A stretch of DNA of 64,000 nt from Seriola aureovittata (taxonomy: Eukaryota > Chordata > Actinopteri > Carangiformes > Carangidae): NCBI RefSeq assembly GCF_021018895.1, contig NC_079386.1, positions 9,529,835 to 9,593,834 on the forward strand. Direction: 5' to 3'. Both the position numbers and the translations under genes were made by a program. Below the pieces are notes generated by a model that made no database searches, was not told the DNA's origin, and was given only the letters and a program-made list of their open reading frames with translations. Shown here piece after piece: positions 25,060-40,093 of this stretch (position 1 is the stretch's first letter; each line of letters opens with the position of its first letter).

Positions 25060-28000
25060 TGTGCATGCGTGCATATGCGCACACGAGAGAGGCAGAGAGA
25101 GAAATTTTATAAATTGAAGAGACTATCTGTTTTTGTATCCATGGCAACCGAACATACCACAGCTCATCTCTGCATTGTTATTACTCATTACCCTCAGAGC
25201 AACAGATTATATTCTAACCTTTTTTATTTCTCAGTGGCATCTCAGAAAGAAAAAAAAAAGAGCAATTACAATTTTCCTTTGGAGGACAGAGGCTCGCTAC
25301 AGTATCACCATCATCTTTCATCTTTTTGTTGTTGTCTTTGTTTTTGTTTTTTTGTTTTTTGTTTTGTTTTTTGGCCAATGGATCGCGTGCACGCTCGCTG
25401 AGAATAATGATAGTGTTATATTCACAGATGCTGTCGCCCATGTCGCGCTTGCAGTGCTACATTATTAGCACCGAAGGTATGATTGCATTCAAAGTGCCAC
25501 ATACTTCCCGCAGATTAGAAGTGGCAAAAGTGTTCCCGCCTGTGCGTGTGGCAGTATGAAACGCTGTCACTTTTGCCTCTTGATGGCGAATTCAAGTTGC
25601 TGCATGATTTTTGGATGCTTGAATTTTAAGAGTTTGCACTGAGCAAAATTCAAACGTGTGTTCATATTTTAAGCTCATATCTAGTAGGGAGAAAAAAAAA
25701 ACGGTGCTGTGTGAAAGAGTTTATTTGCAGACAGTGATTGTCTCTGAGTGGGATGTGATGCATTGTCATTTGGAAATAACATTATACATTCATTATGTAT
25801 AATCATACCTGACGACACGTGCTGCTGTCTTAGGTTCGGTTACTTACCGTAAACTTTAGCACTTCCAAGGTCTTGCTGACTAAACTTTCACTCCTTTGAG
25901 ACCAAAAATTTGTTTTAAAACTAATATATGTGCACTTTTTAACAATAAGCCTTGTAATCACAGTCAACCTGACATTGATTGTATGTGTGGGCAAGGTAAA
26001 AACCTTTGCCCACACATTCATATTCATAAAAAAAAAAAAAAAAAAAACCTTCAACTCGAATGTACTGTACAGAATGTGAGATTATTAGACACACTCAGCA
26101 GTGGAGAAACTTCAGACTGCGTCTCACCGGGATTAATTATGTTTGAAGTCAATTAGTTCCTCCGAATAATTTCCAATTCACATATTGTAGACGTTGGAAC
26201 ATTGTTGGAAATTTGCGAGCAACTACCCTAAGATGTTTAGCGCCTTGGTGGTTTCTGATTTAATGGTCTTAACCAAATTACCAAATGTAAAGTCTTTTTT
26301 TTTTTTATATATATATTATTAGTTGCAGATTCTCAAGAACTCATTAATCACAAATATCTAAACCGAGCCTCCTCCTTTTCAGGAGTGCACCCACTCAACG
26401 CGATATATCTGTCAGACGCAGGGGATCAGGTAACCGCCACACTTAAAGACGATCACAAGGGCATCGAGTGCTGTCACTGCTGCCTGTGTCGCCACTCGAG
26501 CCCCTTTGTTTGCTAATTTTGAGCAATCTAGCCAGAGAGCTGATGCCTCTGACTGATCCTGCAATCCGAGCAGAGAAGCGCCGTCGGCCGCATAAACAAA
26601 TTAAAACTGTACTCAAAGACGGCAGCTGCGTGTGAGAGATTATATGTCTCTTTTGTATCTTTTCAGAACGATTGCAAACAGGGTTTCGGAGGGAGCGATG
26701 GGAGAGTGGGTGTACTTTGATGTGACTTTGCTAAGAACTCTGATGATTCTAACCTCGAGATGTCCCGTTACTGGGCCTTGAGACATTTTACTGCGATCAA
26801 AGATGCTTAAAATGTATAGGGAATAAACTCATTCCACTCAACTCAATATTGAAAGGCAGGGGTTAGTCCCGTCAGGGGTGGCGTTGAACTTGAACGCTCC
26901 AAATGAGATCGTTTGATTCCCATATCAGCTGATAATAGTGGTGATGTTTACTTGTTTTCAGCGCACAGATTAGTCTCTCTGTTGCTTAAACCTTTCTGGG
27001 TCACTTGGGCTAGCCTCAGTAGACGCAGGAGCTCAATGGATGTCACAGCAAAAACACGCTACGGACCACTATTTCATCAGGGTCTGCTTTAGACATATTT
27101 TTAAGATTCCCTAATGGCTCATGCCCATTCAAGCTCTCAAGGCTCCTTATTGAACCCTTTCCTTTGAATTTAAGTCTTCCATTTGTGGGGATAGCTAGTG
27201 GGCATTAGGAAAAAGAAAAAGAAAAAAATCTTTTAAATATGGGCTAAAGCACAAGCCCCAGCTAAAGAATTATAGACCTGCTCTGGTTCCACCTACAGGC
27301 CATTATTTACGGAGTGGATGTGTGTGCTAAGATAGGCCCCAGGGAGGCATTGAGCTACTGGTAAGTGGCACTATTCCCGACAGACCAGTAAGTATAAATC
27401 AATGGCACATCCCACAGGATGATGGAGAGGGTGATATTTGGGTAACATTCATCACTGTCCGTACAGAACATCTCCACACTGGCACCATCAGACAGTAACT
27501 ATGATGAGAAAGGACAGTCAAGGTTAGTTGTGTATTTCATGATGTAACACGGAAGTATGGTGCGGTGCTGTACGCACAGCAGGAGGGACGGTTAAAAATA
27601 AATCCCGTTTGTATGGTTAACGCACAGACGGAGACCACGTTAACTGCCATAGCAACCGAAGTGCGTGGTTGGACATTATATCATAGTTTACTGTAGCTCG
27701 GAACACAATGTGACATGAGGTACATGTGCTTGAATGTCAGCTCCCGCCCTGCAAGCTGGAACCTCTCTCCCAGCCTTTTTTTTTTTTTTTTTTGAAATGT
27801 GACGAATTCGCCAGGACCCCATGATTCATATGCCCTCTCCGCAACTGTTCCTCATCCTTATGCAGATCATAAATCCTCGGTCATACCGTAGGTGAACTTG
27901 TCACATGACTCCCTGCAGTGGGCCACTACCCCTTAGCGCAACTGTCTGCCCTGCCTGACCGTATTTCATGAGTCAAAGCCCGGCTCTGGAGGCATATAGG

Positions 28001-31000
28001 GAGATTTATGCATTTTAATTGGATTGGCTTCATGGCCTCATGCTGAGAGCGGTTCTTTGAGGTGTAAAGGATTGACGCTCGGTCCTCTTCGCCACTCTTA
28101 CGCTTTTCAGTGAGACCTGGTTTAGAAATTTTTGGCTTTAAACGCAGGATGTTATGGTAATTAAGTGCATATGATGTGATGTCAGGTTCAGATGGCTTGG
28201 CCGCATCGACTCATCGCCGCGTCTGCTCCTCCTCGTCAGACTGCTCGAGAGCCCAGAAACCTCATTTTGTGCCATGTGCGAGCAGATCGGGGGCAAAGCC
28301 AATCTCCTCAGGCATCCCTGGAATGAAAAATATGTGTGTTTAAGAAATGAGGGAGAAATGTCAGAGAGAAAGGTTGGAAGACAAATCGGTTGATAAGTAA
28401 CATGGATGCTTGTGTGACTCGGCGGCCCCTCGCAACACAGCGAGGGAATCTCAGAGCAAAATTTTACTCACCACTTTAGAGACCCCTATACAGAATCCCA
28501 TCATGGAGGGTAGTCGGTGTGAGGTTAGGTGCAGAGAATCTGCAGATCACATCATTTGCCATCCTGCCTGGGCAGAGCCCCCAGTCAGAGGCAACTATTC
28601 AGCAGCGACATTGTGGCTGGCGACGTGTCAGCTATCATCCACCTCCTAGAACAAAGAAATCATGCTACAGTAAATCCATCACCCAGGTGTAGATATACTC
28701 CCTGCCCTTCTCTCTTTCTGTTTCTTTAGCTTTGTCTCTTTTTCCCTCTGTTGCCTTCTCTTTCTCTCCGACCTGGCCCCTCTCCAATTGAAGGTGAGAT
28801 TGTGATGGATAGAGCCTGCAGCCGCGGCGCAGCTCGCTCACTCGCTCGCCCAGGAGACCTTAGCGTCCACTCGCAATGCGCTGCAGCCAGCACCACCCAT
28901 CGCATCGATACCTCTGTCATGCAGCCGACTGAAAAACAGACTTGTGTGACACATGCACCGCACACCTACAGAGCACAAGCATCAACATCTGTTACCACCC
29001 ACCGCGTAGGCACTCCTCTAAAGTAAGGGGGCTGAAATCAGCCGTACTTTCATACACACATACACACACAGACACGTCTGCTCCATATAACATCTTGCCT
29101 CCCCGCCACCGCCACCCCTCAAACATATACACAACGGCTCATCAGGCAGGAAAATCAAAAGAGCGCTCTCCCCAGACTCAAGGAGCACTGCGGCTGTTAT
29201 TGTACCAGAGCCCCTTAATGATCAGCATCTGTTCCCCTCTCTGCTAGCGTTAGCTGAGCTGCCACTAAACAAGGCTTTTGTGCAACACTTCATCCCCCAA
29301 GTTTTCTCACTGTAACCTGACTGGGGGGGGGTTGGAAGAAAAAAAAATAAGAAAGAGAGAAAAACCACCCTTGGATGTTGATAGTCCCCCCCACCAAGAA
29401 ATACTGCTGACTGTGGTCAAAGTATGATTTAAAGAGGCGCTTCTTTGAGAGACATATTAGACATACAGTACAGCGCGCTTTCGCGGGGTTATTCCTCAAC
29501 GTAAGCAAATATTTTCTCGGGTTTGTACGACGCCATAGCCCAAGAGTCATACATTATTCGCTGGAGGCCAAGACTGAGCGCGCAGCCTTTGATATCAAAC
29601 AGCACAAACTGTACTTGAAGTCTGGCGGTTAATGGACAGTGTCGGTGCCTGATGTATACACAGTTGAGGGGGAGTTTATCTTGAGCTCTCACCTGAATTT
29701 TTTTTAACCGCCCGTCAATGCGAATAAATTTGTAACATTATTCTTGTGTTGAAATAACGCCTGTTTGATCTTCATTAGCGTTCAGGCGTAGACCATCATG
29801 TCGTAACTCAAAGTTCCACCCGGATAGCCCTCGAGTCCCAGCAGGGATGACAGTTGATTGTTAGGAGGTTGGCAGATTTCTTTAAAGAATTACCCACAGC
29901 CTCCACCACTTTCACCCCCCCACCCCCCCGCCCCTTTTTTTATTTTTATTTTTTTTTTTTTTTTACTTTTTAAATCAATGCCCAGCAGGCTGAGAAAGAG
30001 GACAAATCCTTTGGGAAATTAGGAAGCCTCAGAAGCTGACCAAAGTGTTTGGATGCAGTAATTATGTTTAGTTAATGAATCAAGTTGTCACTCCTTGATG
30101 CTTATCTTCATTACATGTTTTACATAGAGGAGACAGTCTTTTTAATCCCCATCTCATGTTTTTTCAGCGTCCGACTTTCTTCTCTTCCCCACTGGTAGCA
30201 TGATGCAGTTATTGGGTAATGAATGACAGTGCACTTCCCGATTCCAGATGTGAGTTGCACTGGGAGTCTGTTTCAGTAATGTCTGCTTGTGCAATGCTAA
30301 ATCTTTTTAGAGCAGAGGTTTCCAACTTTTTTTTTTTTTTTTTTTGCCAGATGTACCCCCACAGCCGTGTTAGATGATCTCAACCACCCATCACGTTCCA
30401 AATGTGCTCAATTAAGCTGCGATATTATGTAACTATTGAGGATATAAAAGTGGGTTTAACGGGGGCAATAATATCATCTGTTCTACTTCTGTTGTGGTAT
30501 GTTTCAGCCATTTACAGTATCCATTACTTTTAGCTAACAGTTTCAACTTCTCTGTAAGCATGTTATCAATATGCCAGCATATACTTCCAAGTACCCCGCT
30601 GGCAACTGTAGAAGTACCCCCCCTGCGGTGCAAGAATCCCCGGTCGGGAGTCACTGTTGTGAGTGGATATCCATGCAGATTGCTAAAGAAGTAAACTTTT
30701 AAACCTTCAAACTTTGGACACCTTTCATTGGTAAGATACTATACATTTAGACAATTTTTAGTCTTGGCAGGTTCTGATGTTGCTTCAGATGAGTTTGGTT
30801 TTAATGTGCCTCTCCCCACTTCTGCCCAAGGATCCCTATGTGCACTTAGCTTTTATGGGCCGATGTAAATTTTCTGTCATGGCTGCGGGCGGAATCAGTG
30901 TTGATCCTTATCTCTCCTGTAAAGCCGCAAAATTTATTGTCAGCGAAAGGCTTTTTAGCGCCCAAAACCAGCTGTGGTGACAAATCACGGTTTGAGGAGA

Positions 31001-34000
31001 GACGAAATGATCCAAAAGCAACGGCCAAAGTTATTGACCACGTTTTGGTTTGATTGTATTTTCTGTTGTGATGGTCTTAGACACCTGCGGCCCTTTGGAC
31101 TGCTCACTTTGTTTCACTTTGTCGCCTGACCAAAATGAAACAATGGGGGGGGGGGGGGGGGGGGGGGGGAATCAGATTGATTCACACTGACTAATTCATG
31201 ATCCATATCTGCCACCTGTGGCTCGCCGTGTAGTGGTTTATTGAGAGTTGAGTGATTCCACTTTACATCCACCACCACACCTAAAAAAGGAGAAAGAAAA
31301 ATGAAAACAAAAGCTTTTTTCAAAAGGTTTTTCCTGTGATTTCATTTTATGGTCATTTGTTTCATTTCTCCCATTGAAGTTTTTTGCTTTACAATTGTGC
31401 TTCTGGGTACGATAATACAAAATATATCAAATGATATATCAACTGTCTATTTCCAAAGATGTGTTGTTTTTTTTTCTGACATAATGAGAACCGACATTGA
31501 ACTGGATGTTTCACCTTCTCTCAGAACAAAGCCCCTGTTCACGACATGCTTCTGGATGTCATCACCTGGGTGGGGATCCTCCTGTCCCTGGTCTGCCTGC
31601 TCATCAGCCTCTTCACCTTCTGCTTCTTCCGTGGCCTCCAGAGTGATCGCAACACCATCCACAAGAACCTGTGCATCAGCCTGTTCATTGCTGAGTCCCT
31701 GTTCCTGGTGGGCATCAATCGTGGGGACCAGCCGGTAAGTCTGCTGCCGGCGGAGAGACGTCGTGCGGCCGCGGCATCGTCGCGGTTAGCGCGCTCGCAC
31801 AAAGCGCTGCAAAACAGTGGGAATCATAAAAGGGGATACTGATTAAAAAACAAAGAATCTACTGATAGAATCATCACTTCACGATGCATGTGCTGTAATA
31901 GAAGTAAAACAGGATTAACACTAGAAGGGCATTCGGAGAGCGCAGACAGCCGCCAAGGGCGATTTCAAAACAACATCCACCAGACTTTAGAGGAAAACGT
32001 GCCATCCCTCCACAAGTTCAGTGCAAATCGGGTCAGTACTTTTTGCGTAATCCTGCTGACAAGTGAGAACATAACCTCCTCGGCAGACATAATTAAAGGA
32101 ATAGTTCAACATTTTTGGAAAAATACGCTTCTCTGCTTTCTTGCCGTGGTTTGGTTAAAGGATTAAACTTCATTAGCCTCCGTTGTTGACTTTAAATTAC
32201 TGCCATTACATAATGTTACATGTTGGAGGGTGGCAAACAGTGTTGTGGCTTTGTGATATCTTTATTGCTTTCAGTCTCGGGTATAGACATTCCGAACAAC
32301 TGGAAGTCAGTCTTCTTACTACATAAGCCAGTAAAGGGGAGCATTAGTGTCTAGATACAAAATGAGGAAGTAACTCTTTCTTTGTACCTTGCACAAAAAA
32401 CTCTTGAATCATTAAATTTGTTGAAAAATCTTTGTGCATGTACATATTCCCCAGGAGCTGCCAGAAACGCTTCCTGAAAGCTTTGTATTAATGTTCATGG
32501 AAAATATGTTCACTATTTTCTTTCTTTGATTTCTTTTTTTTTTTTTTTTTTTCAAAAGATGTAACCTCTGGTGCCACGCGTTGCTACGAGTGGTACTTCC
32601 CAGTGAGTGCCAGTGGCCCTGAACTTTTTTTTTATTTTTTTATTTTTTTATTATGCCTGCCTAAGCGAGGCAAAACACTGAATGAAAAGACTCGGATCTC
32701 TTTATTTCACAAAACGCTCCCTCCCGCCGTTCCACAAAAGCGAACGCGCACTTGAACGCTCTCGCAGATACGCACACACACCGACACCTGCCAACTCACT
32801 GTTACGTCCCCATATCTACATCCACTGCACGTGAATTCATTCGTTCATTTCCTGGTGCTGTTTTTCCAGTTTGTAAACACTTCCAAGATTTATCTGGATG
32901 AAATTAAACCTTCCTCTTGTAAGGATAAGTTTAGAGCGCTACTTTCCTGTTAGAGCCCATGCTGTCACTGTGCAGTCAGTGTCAAGCGTGCGCGCGCTCT
33001 GCACCCGTGCTGTGGATAAATGTGGCGTCATTACATGTATGCAGGATGGCAGAGGGCTTTATTCCACCTACAGCTTCTTGCAATCATGCCATCTTTGCTT
33101 GCTAATGAGGCAGAGTACACAGTTAGCTTTGCTCTCGGAGGGGGAGGGAAAAAAAAGAAAAAAAAAGGTTGAGTCATTGTGAATGTACTGCCTGTGCACA
33201 GTATAAAATGATCTCCATGCCTATAAATTTATAATGGGGTCAGGCACTGGAAGACATCTTATAGCTCACAGTCTTTTTTAATAATTTCAGTTATTTATTT
33301 ATTGTCATTGTATATATCATATCACCCCACACCGCTCACAGTGCGGGTGAAGAAGAGTGATGCGCCCTTCTATCCAACCTCATGCTATGAAAACAAATCT
33401 ATACTCTGCCCTTCAAATATCACTTTAAGTATCTCGACCAAAACTCACTGGCCATAGTTTAGCAGGTAAGGCTTCTTCCCTGTGAAGTTAAAGATAATGC
33501 TTTGGCCCCACACCTTTTCCCTTCCATAACATTTTATGGGTGTGATTCACAGCCCAGCTCTAAGATCACTCTCCCGGACTGCAATTAATGTCCGCTCAAC
33601 CTTTTAGTTATTTAATTGAATCCATTTCGGTGACAAAATACGCTACTTATGTTCAACTGTGCCAATAATTAGATCAATCTATGTAAGTATTGTGTCTTAT
33701 CATTATTGTAAGAAAGCGTGCGGTCGCGTGCCCGCACGCTGTATTCGTAACTACATTATGCGCTCGCACCTGGCCGTGGTGTAAAAATGCAGTGAGCTCC
33801 AAATGGCTCTTGGACTGTTGACTTCACTTCTTCATTCATATCTCCCTTTCATCCATGCCAGCCACCAAGCAAACAAACAAGACCGCATGGACCCAGTAGC
33901 TGCGGCTTTCTTCTGCCAGCCACCACAGGCAAACATCCAATCGCTTCAGCCAAACAAAGCTTAGCAATGCTAATTGTTGGGAAGACACAAACATGGAGGG

Positions 34001-36758
34001 GTCAGAAAATGCTGCGCGGTTACAGTCACTTGGATGACATACATTGCCTGTCATATAATGCCCTTTAGCAAGGCATTTAATCTTTCAGAAAATGAATTAA
34101 ATGCCCAAAAGGGATTGGATTGAAATATGTTTTCAGCAGTTAATGCTCACATCTCAAGTCTTTCTCCCTCGCTCTCTCATCTCTCTCATTCCCTCTGTGT
34201 CACCATAAAACTTTCCCAGATTGCATGTGCCGTCTTTGCCGCCCTGCTCCACTTCTTCTTCCTGGCAGCGTTCACGTGGATGTTCCTGGAGGGCGTGCAG
34301 CTCTACATCATGCTGGTGGAGGTGTTCGAGAGCGAGCACTCGCGCCGCCGCTACTTCTACCTGGTGGGCTACGGAGTTCCCGCGCTAATTGTGGCCGTTT
34401 CGGCTGCGGTGGACTACCGCAGTTATGGCACCGACCAAGTGTGAGTACATTAGACTTCCGGATCTGTGTTGAATGCTGCAGGGGAACTGGCTTTCCTTGT
34501 CTGCGTGTCATACTATAATGATTTTATGGTGCCAGCTTTTTCAGACAATTCATTTTAGAAAATCATTTATTTAACTTTCATTTTTGCGTGAGTAGAACTC
34601 CAACCCGTGCATTACTGTAGAGTACATGGACGGCTTCTTTGAAAAGTGCATTATTCCACTTAACCAGCAGATCCTTTCAGGGGAGTATTTAATATTAAAG
34701 TACAACTCCGGCAATTTTTACGCATCGAGATCCATTGACTAGTCATGTGGAGTCGTACTAAGCCTGTAAAAACACTTGTCTAATGTCTTCTGTCGCTCTG
34801 GAGGAGCCTGGGGGCACAGAACAGGAAAGATGTGCGTGTCCTCCAGGCAGGAAGAAATTGCATTATGGGTAGTGTAGTGATCCAGTGATTGTGGAGCTTC
34901 CTCCATACCAAGGACCAAATATGGGAAATCTTGACCTCTGCTGCATTGATTTTATCAATTCCTTTTTCTTCTTTTTTTTAACGCTTTGTAAGTGAATCTT
35001 ATTTATTGTTCTTGTGAAATGTTTATGTATGAGCACCGAACTGAACAAGTGAGACTTCTACAAGCGTTTAAGTAGGCATTTGCTGCAAGTGACCTCTCTT
35101 CTACCAGCCTCTATATTACATTACACAACATTTTAAAAGTGCTTTTGTCCAAAGGGGACTCCCCCCCCCCGCCGCTCTATTAACTGCGATGTAGTTGTTA
35201 TCGTTCCTGGTGTTTGGCTTCATGAAAATAAAAGTAACACTCCCAGAGTTTTTGGAAAACAGTGTAGAATCTGGGGATTGAGTCTACACACTGATTTGTT
35301 GGGGTTAAGTGGGAAAAAAAATAAATAAATAAGGCCTTTCTTCGCTTAACCTCATCTTACTGTGTGTATCTACACCCACAGACACCATGCTAACAACTTG
35401 ACAACTGTTTGTGTTGGTTTAAGGGGCTTTAACAATGTTGCTGATGGCGCTCCAATAGCTATCGCTCATCATCAACTTTTAATGAAGCAGAACGGTTACT
35501 CAAGCTGCGCGCATTTCCCCGCCGCTGAACTGACATTGTTTTGACAGTGAAAAATGCTAACTTCAGGAGATAGTATTGCGGGATGAATGTCAGCCTATTG
35601 TGGTTAATGTCTTCAGCATTTTAGGATGCGCAAATTACAGCACGGGGACGGAGAGATTTAGAGGGGGTGAACGGGGAGATGGAGGGTGGAACAGACGGAA
35701 AAAGACGGGGGAGATTGACAAAAAAAAAAATGGGGAGCGGCAGAGATTGCCTTTTTGTGTTTCCTACAGACGCCCAATAAGATATCAGTTCCCAGTCCTT
35801 TCCTCTTTAGTACAAAGTGGTCTATAAAGCAGTGTAATGCCAAGCAGAGGATCGCCCTCCATTCCTCTCTGTTAATCTCAAACCCATCTGAAAATAATGA
35901 AGACCAGCATCAGCAGTTTGTTTCCGAGATGTTTATCATATATGGCACACACACACACACATACGCTGCCACAAGCACACACACACACGCACACACGCGC
36001 AACCGGTAGACAGTGCATTTGTAGATTGGCGGAGCAATAGTTCTTGGTGATGGATGAGGTGATAGCTGCCACCGCCTGAGCCTTGGCATCATGTGAATAA
36101 TTAAAGCCTGCCACCGGTGGAACAATTATACGCAGCCATTGAGGGATGAGGGAAGGGACGAGGCGTGACACGTGGTGAATAGCAGAATGTGGGGGAGGGC
36201 ACGTAGTCCTGCCGCAAATTGATTCGGGGACCGTGGCGGTGTTATCATGGGTGGCCTTATTTTGAGCAGAAATATCCAACAAGTTGCGGTGAAAAGTGAC
36301 TCCCGGTGCAACAGATGAGTGAGCACATAAAAAAAAAAAAAGAAAAAAAGGAGGCGGCAGCCTGAAGGTCAGCGAGCTTGTGAAGTCACCTCTTCAAAGT
36401 CAGAGATCAAATACTCTGCGGTCCCAGGAAAGTAAAGTCGGATATCCATTCAGTCACCCTCAGTAATTACACCAAATGTGCCCTTGAGCAAGGCACTGTA
36501 CTCGCCTGTGGTCCAGTGAGGCCGCTTAATTGTCAGCAAAACAAGCATGTGGTTCCGTGTAATTCGTCCAGTTTAATGAAAGCAATACATCAGCCATCTG
36601 TAGACTTAGGAGACGGAATTACATTTTAGTTTCAGTAATCTAGTTGCTGTTGCAGTGGGTCCGGTCTGTGGAGCGTGCAGAGTTATGGTGGGTTCACACT
36701 CTGGAGTTTTCTCGTAAACAAAGAGTTGTGTTTACCTCCAGCGTCTCCCACCGAAACC

Positions 36759-36791
<33 letters not shown>

Positions 36792-39700
36792 TTCAGGGGC
36801 TAATAAACATGTTGAATGCATTTCCTTCTGTTTCCTTCCAACATTTGCAATGCCAATTTTATTTTTTTTTGTAACAGATTGAATCCTGTTCTGTCCTTCA
36901 TCTATTTTGACATTAGCTAGCAGTCAGGATGTTCTGGATTGAATCTTGTAGCATAACACTATTTGTTGTGCAATATATTATTACATGCTGTGGGTTTGCC
37001 TTTGCTGTTTTAGGGAGTTTATTTTAATAGTATTACAATGGGTTTTTTTATTGACTTACTGACAATTATGTTCGTTGCCTGTTTACTACAGTGACATTAG
37101 GGAGAGTTTTTGTGATGATAAGGGACTGGGAAGTAACTTTTGTTGAAGGGATCTTTCCTCTTTTAAATGTAAATGTAAATGTTTTGCTTGTATGCTTGTA
37201 TATTTTTCATTTTTGTATTGATGAAATACTGTATAAAGCATAGTGATAGGTTACTGGTTGTCAAAGCTAAATAGATCTGAGAGAGTAAAGAAATATAGCA
37301 GGTTAAGCTAAACCATTTTTTCTCTTGGGTGTAAAGATACAAACAAAACCGGGGCACCCACTCATCAATCCATTGCTCCACAGCGCCACTAGTGGTCAAA
37401 ACTTCACATGGTACCTTTTAATGAATGTAGCAAACCAACACACATAGATCTTAAAGGGCATATTTAAAGGCAACATGTGCCTCGGGACTTGAGACGGAAG
37501 GGGGGAAAAAAAACTGCCAGTCATCTCCCTGGCCCGAATATTTCACATCGTTTCACTCGCTCACTCGCTCACCAGCTCACTATCACACCACTGACACGCC
37601 TGAAGATGTCCTTGCAGATTAAGTTGCCTTCGGTCAAAGCGCGGCCCGTGTCAGTTCGCTGCAGATTGGCGGCACGGAGGAGAGAGAAAAGTCAGTTTGA
37701 GCGGTTGGCATGAGCGCGGTTGTTGTTTTGACTGCCGCATGTTAATGTTTTTTATTGCTTGGTTACTAAAGGAGCAATGCAAAAAAAAAAGTAGCACAGC
37801 AGGAGTTGAAATAAAACTAGATGTGCTCCAGAAGCCAAATGCAACCATGACTCAAGTGGAGAAAGGGAGGTAGAGAAGGGGGGAATGACAGCCCGCAGCT
37901 CCTGCCGCCCACCATGTCTTTAAATCTTTCTATGATCTGAAGAAGAAGAAGGCAAAAAGCGAACAATAGAACCTTCAGCATAATTTATAACAGCGCCGTT
38001 CGGAGCGAGCGCTTTGATGAGCTGCCAGAGTTCTGTGCATGTTCTTCAGCTTTTGTTTGCGCTTGTTCACTTCTTTGTGCGTCCATATGTGTTTTTCTGT
38101 GTTGCCTCCTCTCATCCATTGATATCAGTGAGGGGGAGACATATCAAGTCGCTGTAACAGCAAAGGAACAGTCAATTTTTGTCCTGTCACTTCTTATACA
38201 GTATTCTCTCTTGTTTGTCTGCCAGTTCTTTGCCGAAAAAAAGTGAGAGATGTACAAACTTGTCCGTGGCGGTTGAGGTTTTTAGCCTGAATTTCGCAAC
38301 TATATTGCTGTAAATAATGAAGATGCCTTATTTTGTTTTTCCTCCGAGGGAATGGGACCAAAATAACCATCATCGTATCATGGCTCATTGTATCTGGCTT
38401 TGTTTTATCCTCACATTGTCTCTGCATCGTATCAGAAAAGGTTTTATGGACAAAAGACACCTATTTTTAAAGCAGTGGGTTTTATATTTGGCGCATACAT
38501 TGTTGCTATTTTTTTTTTTTATGTTTATGTTCTTTCTTTTTTTTTTGTTGTTGTTGCTACAGTCAGTGTTTAAAGCCCAGTGGTGTGTTCCTCTAAGGTG
38601 CCTCATACACTTCAGTTTGCCTGAAAATATAATGGAATTACAGTTATTCTCTGCCACTTCCATTTTCCCTCTCTGCCAGCATGACTGACAACGAGGCTGT
38701 GTGAACTGTAATTTTCCAGTGGCCAAAAATGGAGGCGTGTATCTGCTGCAGTAGCGGAGATTAAAAGATTAATAATTCAACAACAGGTCATGAATCAATT
38801 TTTTTTTTTTTTTTTTTTCCCTTTTTCTTTTGCCATTTTAAAAAGGAGCCACTGTCACCTTCCGCCAGCCCTGTTGCTTCTGGCCTGTATTTAACTTTAC
38901 CCAGCCGAGAAGAATTGACTATCTGTAATGTTTTGATATGAAGTATGAGGTCAGGAGAGCGCGTTATTTCATTATTGACATAATTACAGCAGTCCTACTC
39001 GAGTCATCACTGTTAACATGAACATGTAAGGCACTTTGTTGAGTGCTTAAGGACTCTGTGTGGCCATGTCTGTCAGGGTCAAGGTCAATCCAATTCCTTT
39101 GGAGTCATACAGTTAGAATTCAATTGAGAACTAATTGAATCATCCATAAATTATCATCCATGGTCATAATTTGCTACCTTACCCCGACAAATTGAAAAAG
39201 TCCATTCGCTGTCGGCCATTTTTTACAGTTGTAGCTACATCCCATTCCTGTTTTCTCTTTTGCTTTGAATGATTCACCTGTTTTGCCTATGAAAGGCCAT
39301 CATTATCGCTGTCATTGTCACTGAAAGCCTCCTTTTCTCCAAATTCTTACCGATGACCATAATTTATCTGTGTTTGAAGTGCCTATTCCTCTGTGTCACT
39401 CCAGCCTCTCCCTCTTGATGTATATCCCCTGAGCAGGAGTATAAAGCTATAACCTCAAATATTTTTTTCTTCTCTTCCTCTTTCCTCACTTTCTCCATTC
39501 ATATCGGCCATCCTCTCTCTCACTTCACATCCCCCTCTCCCCTCACTCTATCTCTGTCATCGCAGTTGCTGGCTTCGCCTGGACACCTACTTCATTTGGA
39601 GTTTCATAGGACCGGCAACCTTGATAATTATGGTAAGCGTGTCCCACCCACCCCGTCTGCTCATTAACCCTACTTAGCCTGCGGGTCGTCGCTTAAATGG

Positions 39701-39897
39701 TCCACCGAGAACCCCTTTTTCTAGCTCCCATCCTCCCTCTTTTCTCTGCCCTGTTGAGCATATATGCCACCGCCGGGCACGGAGCCGTCTCCAAAAACGA
39801 ATGAGGGGTGTAGAGAATGTATTGCAGTTTGTCACCCTGCTGCAGTCACCGGCTGAGACAATTTTTGGGAGGGTGGGGTGGTTGGGTGGTGGGGGAG

Positions 39898-39937
<40 letters not shown>

Positions 39938-40045
39938 CTCTGCTCAGTATGCAGTGTTGGAGTAATCCGCACTGCGATTATGATTGATTCTGTTCCCGTT
40001 CCAACTTGTACTCTACTACCTTTTTCCATCTCCTCCTCGCAGGCA

Positions 40046-40093
<48 letters not shown>

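Larger units (their letters stand above)
21588..31524 (+). other. adgrl3: adgrl3 intron, largest complete one in window
   Basis: Separates the tethered-agonist exon from the TM1 exon by 9.9 kb. Contains TA tracts, GGAATAGTT copy 2, a SINE (22683-22801), ATTT repeats near 23752-23775, (GT)32, and poly-G before the acceptor. A GC-richer stretch at 28800-28900 shows no exon structure. Confidence 0.85.
34441..39565 (+). other. adgrl3: adgrl3 intron
   Basis: Splits a Val codon (GT|T). Contains AC and TG microsatellites (35947-35998, 36761-36788), a fragment of a fish repeat near 37381, and T runs (38510-38520, 38800-38818). No exon recognised. Confidence 0.85.

Noticed and set aside
24840..25147. 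Open frames on both strands encoding Thr-His or Val-Cys repeats
   Set aside because: They are translations of the GT microsatellite, with no start context or homology.
28726..29247. GC-richer stretch with open frames on both strands, possible exon or CpG island
   Set aside because: Peptides show no homology, no paired splice sites in adgrl3 phase, and CpG density is only locally raised.
31539..31802. Minus-strand frames over the TM1/TM2 exon
   Set aside because: Antisense shadows of a conserved coding exon with no homology of their own.
34225..34518. Alternative plus-strand frame over the TM3/TM4 exon
   Set aside because: GC-rich shadow frame; the receptor frame at 34220-34440 is clear.
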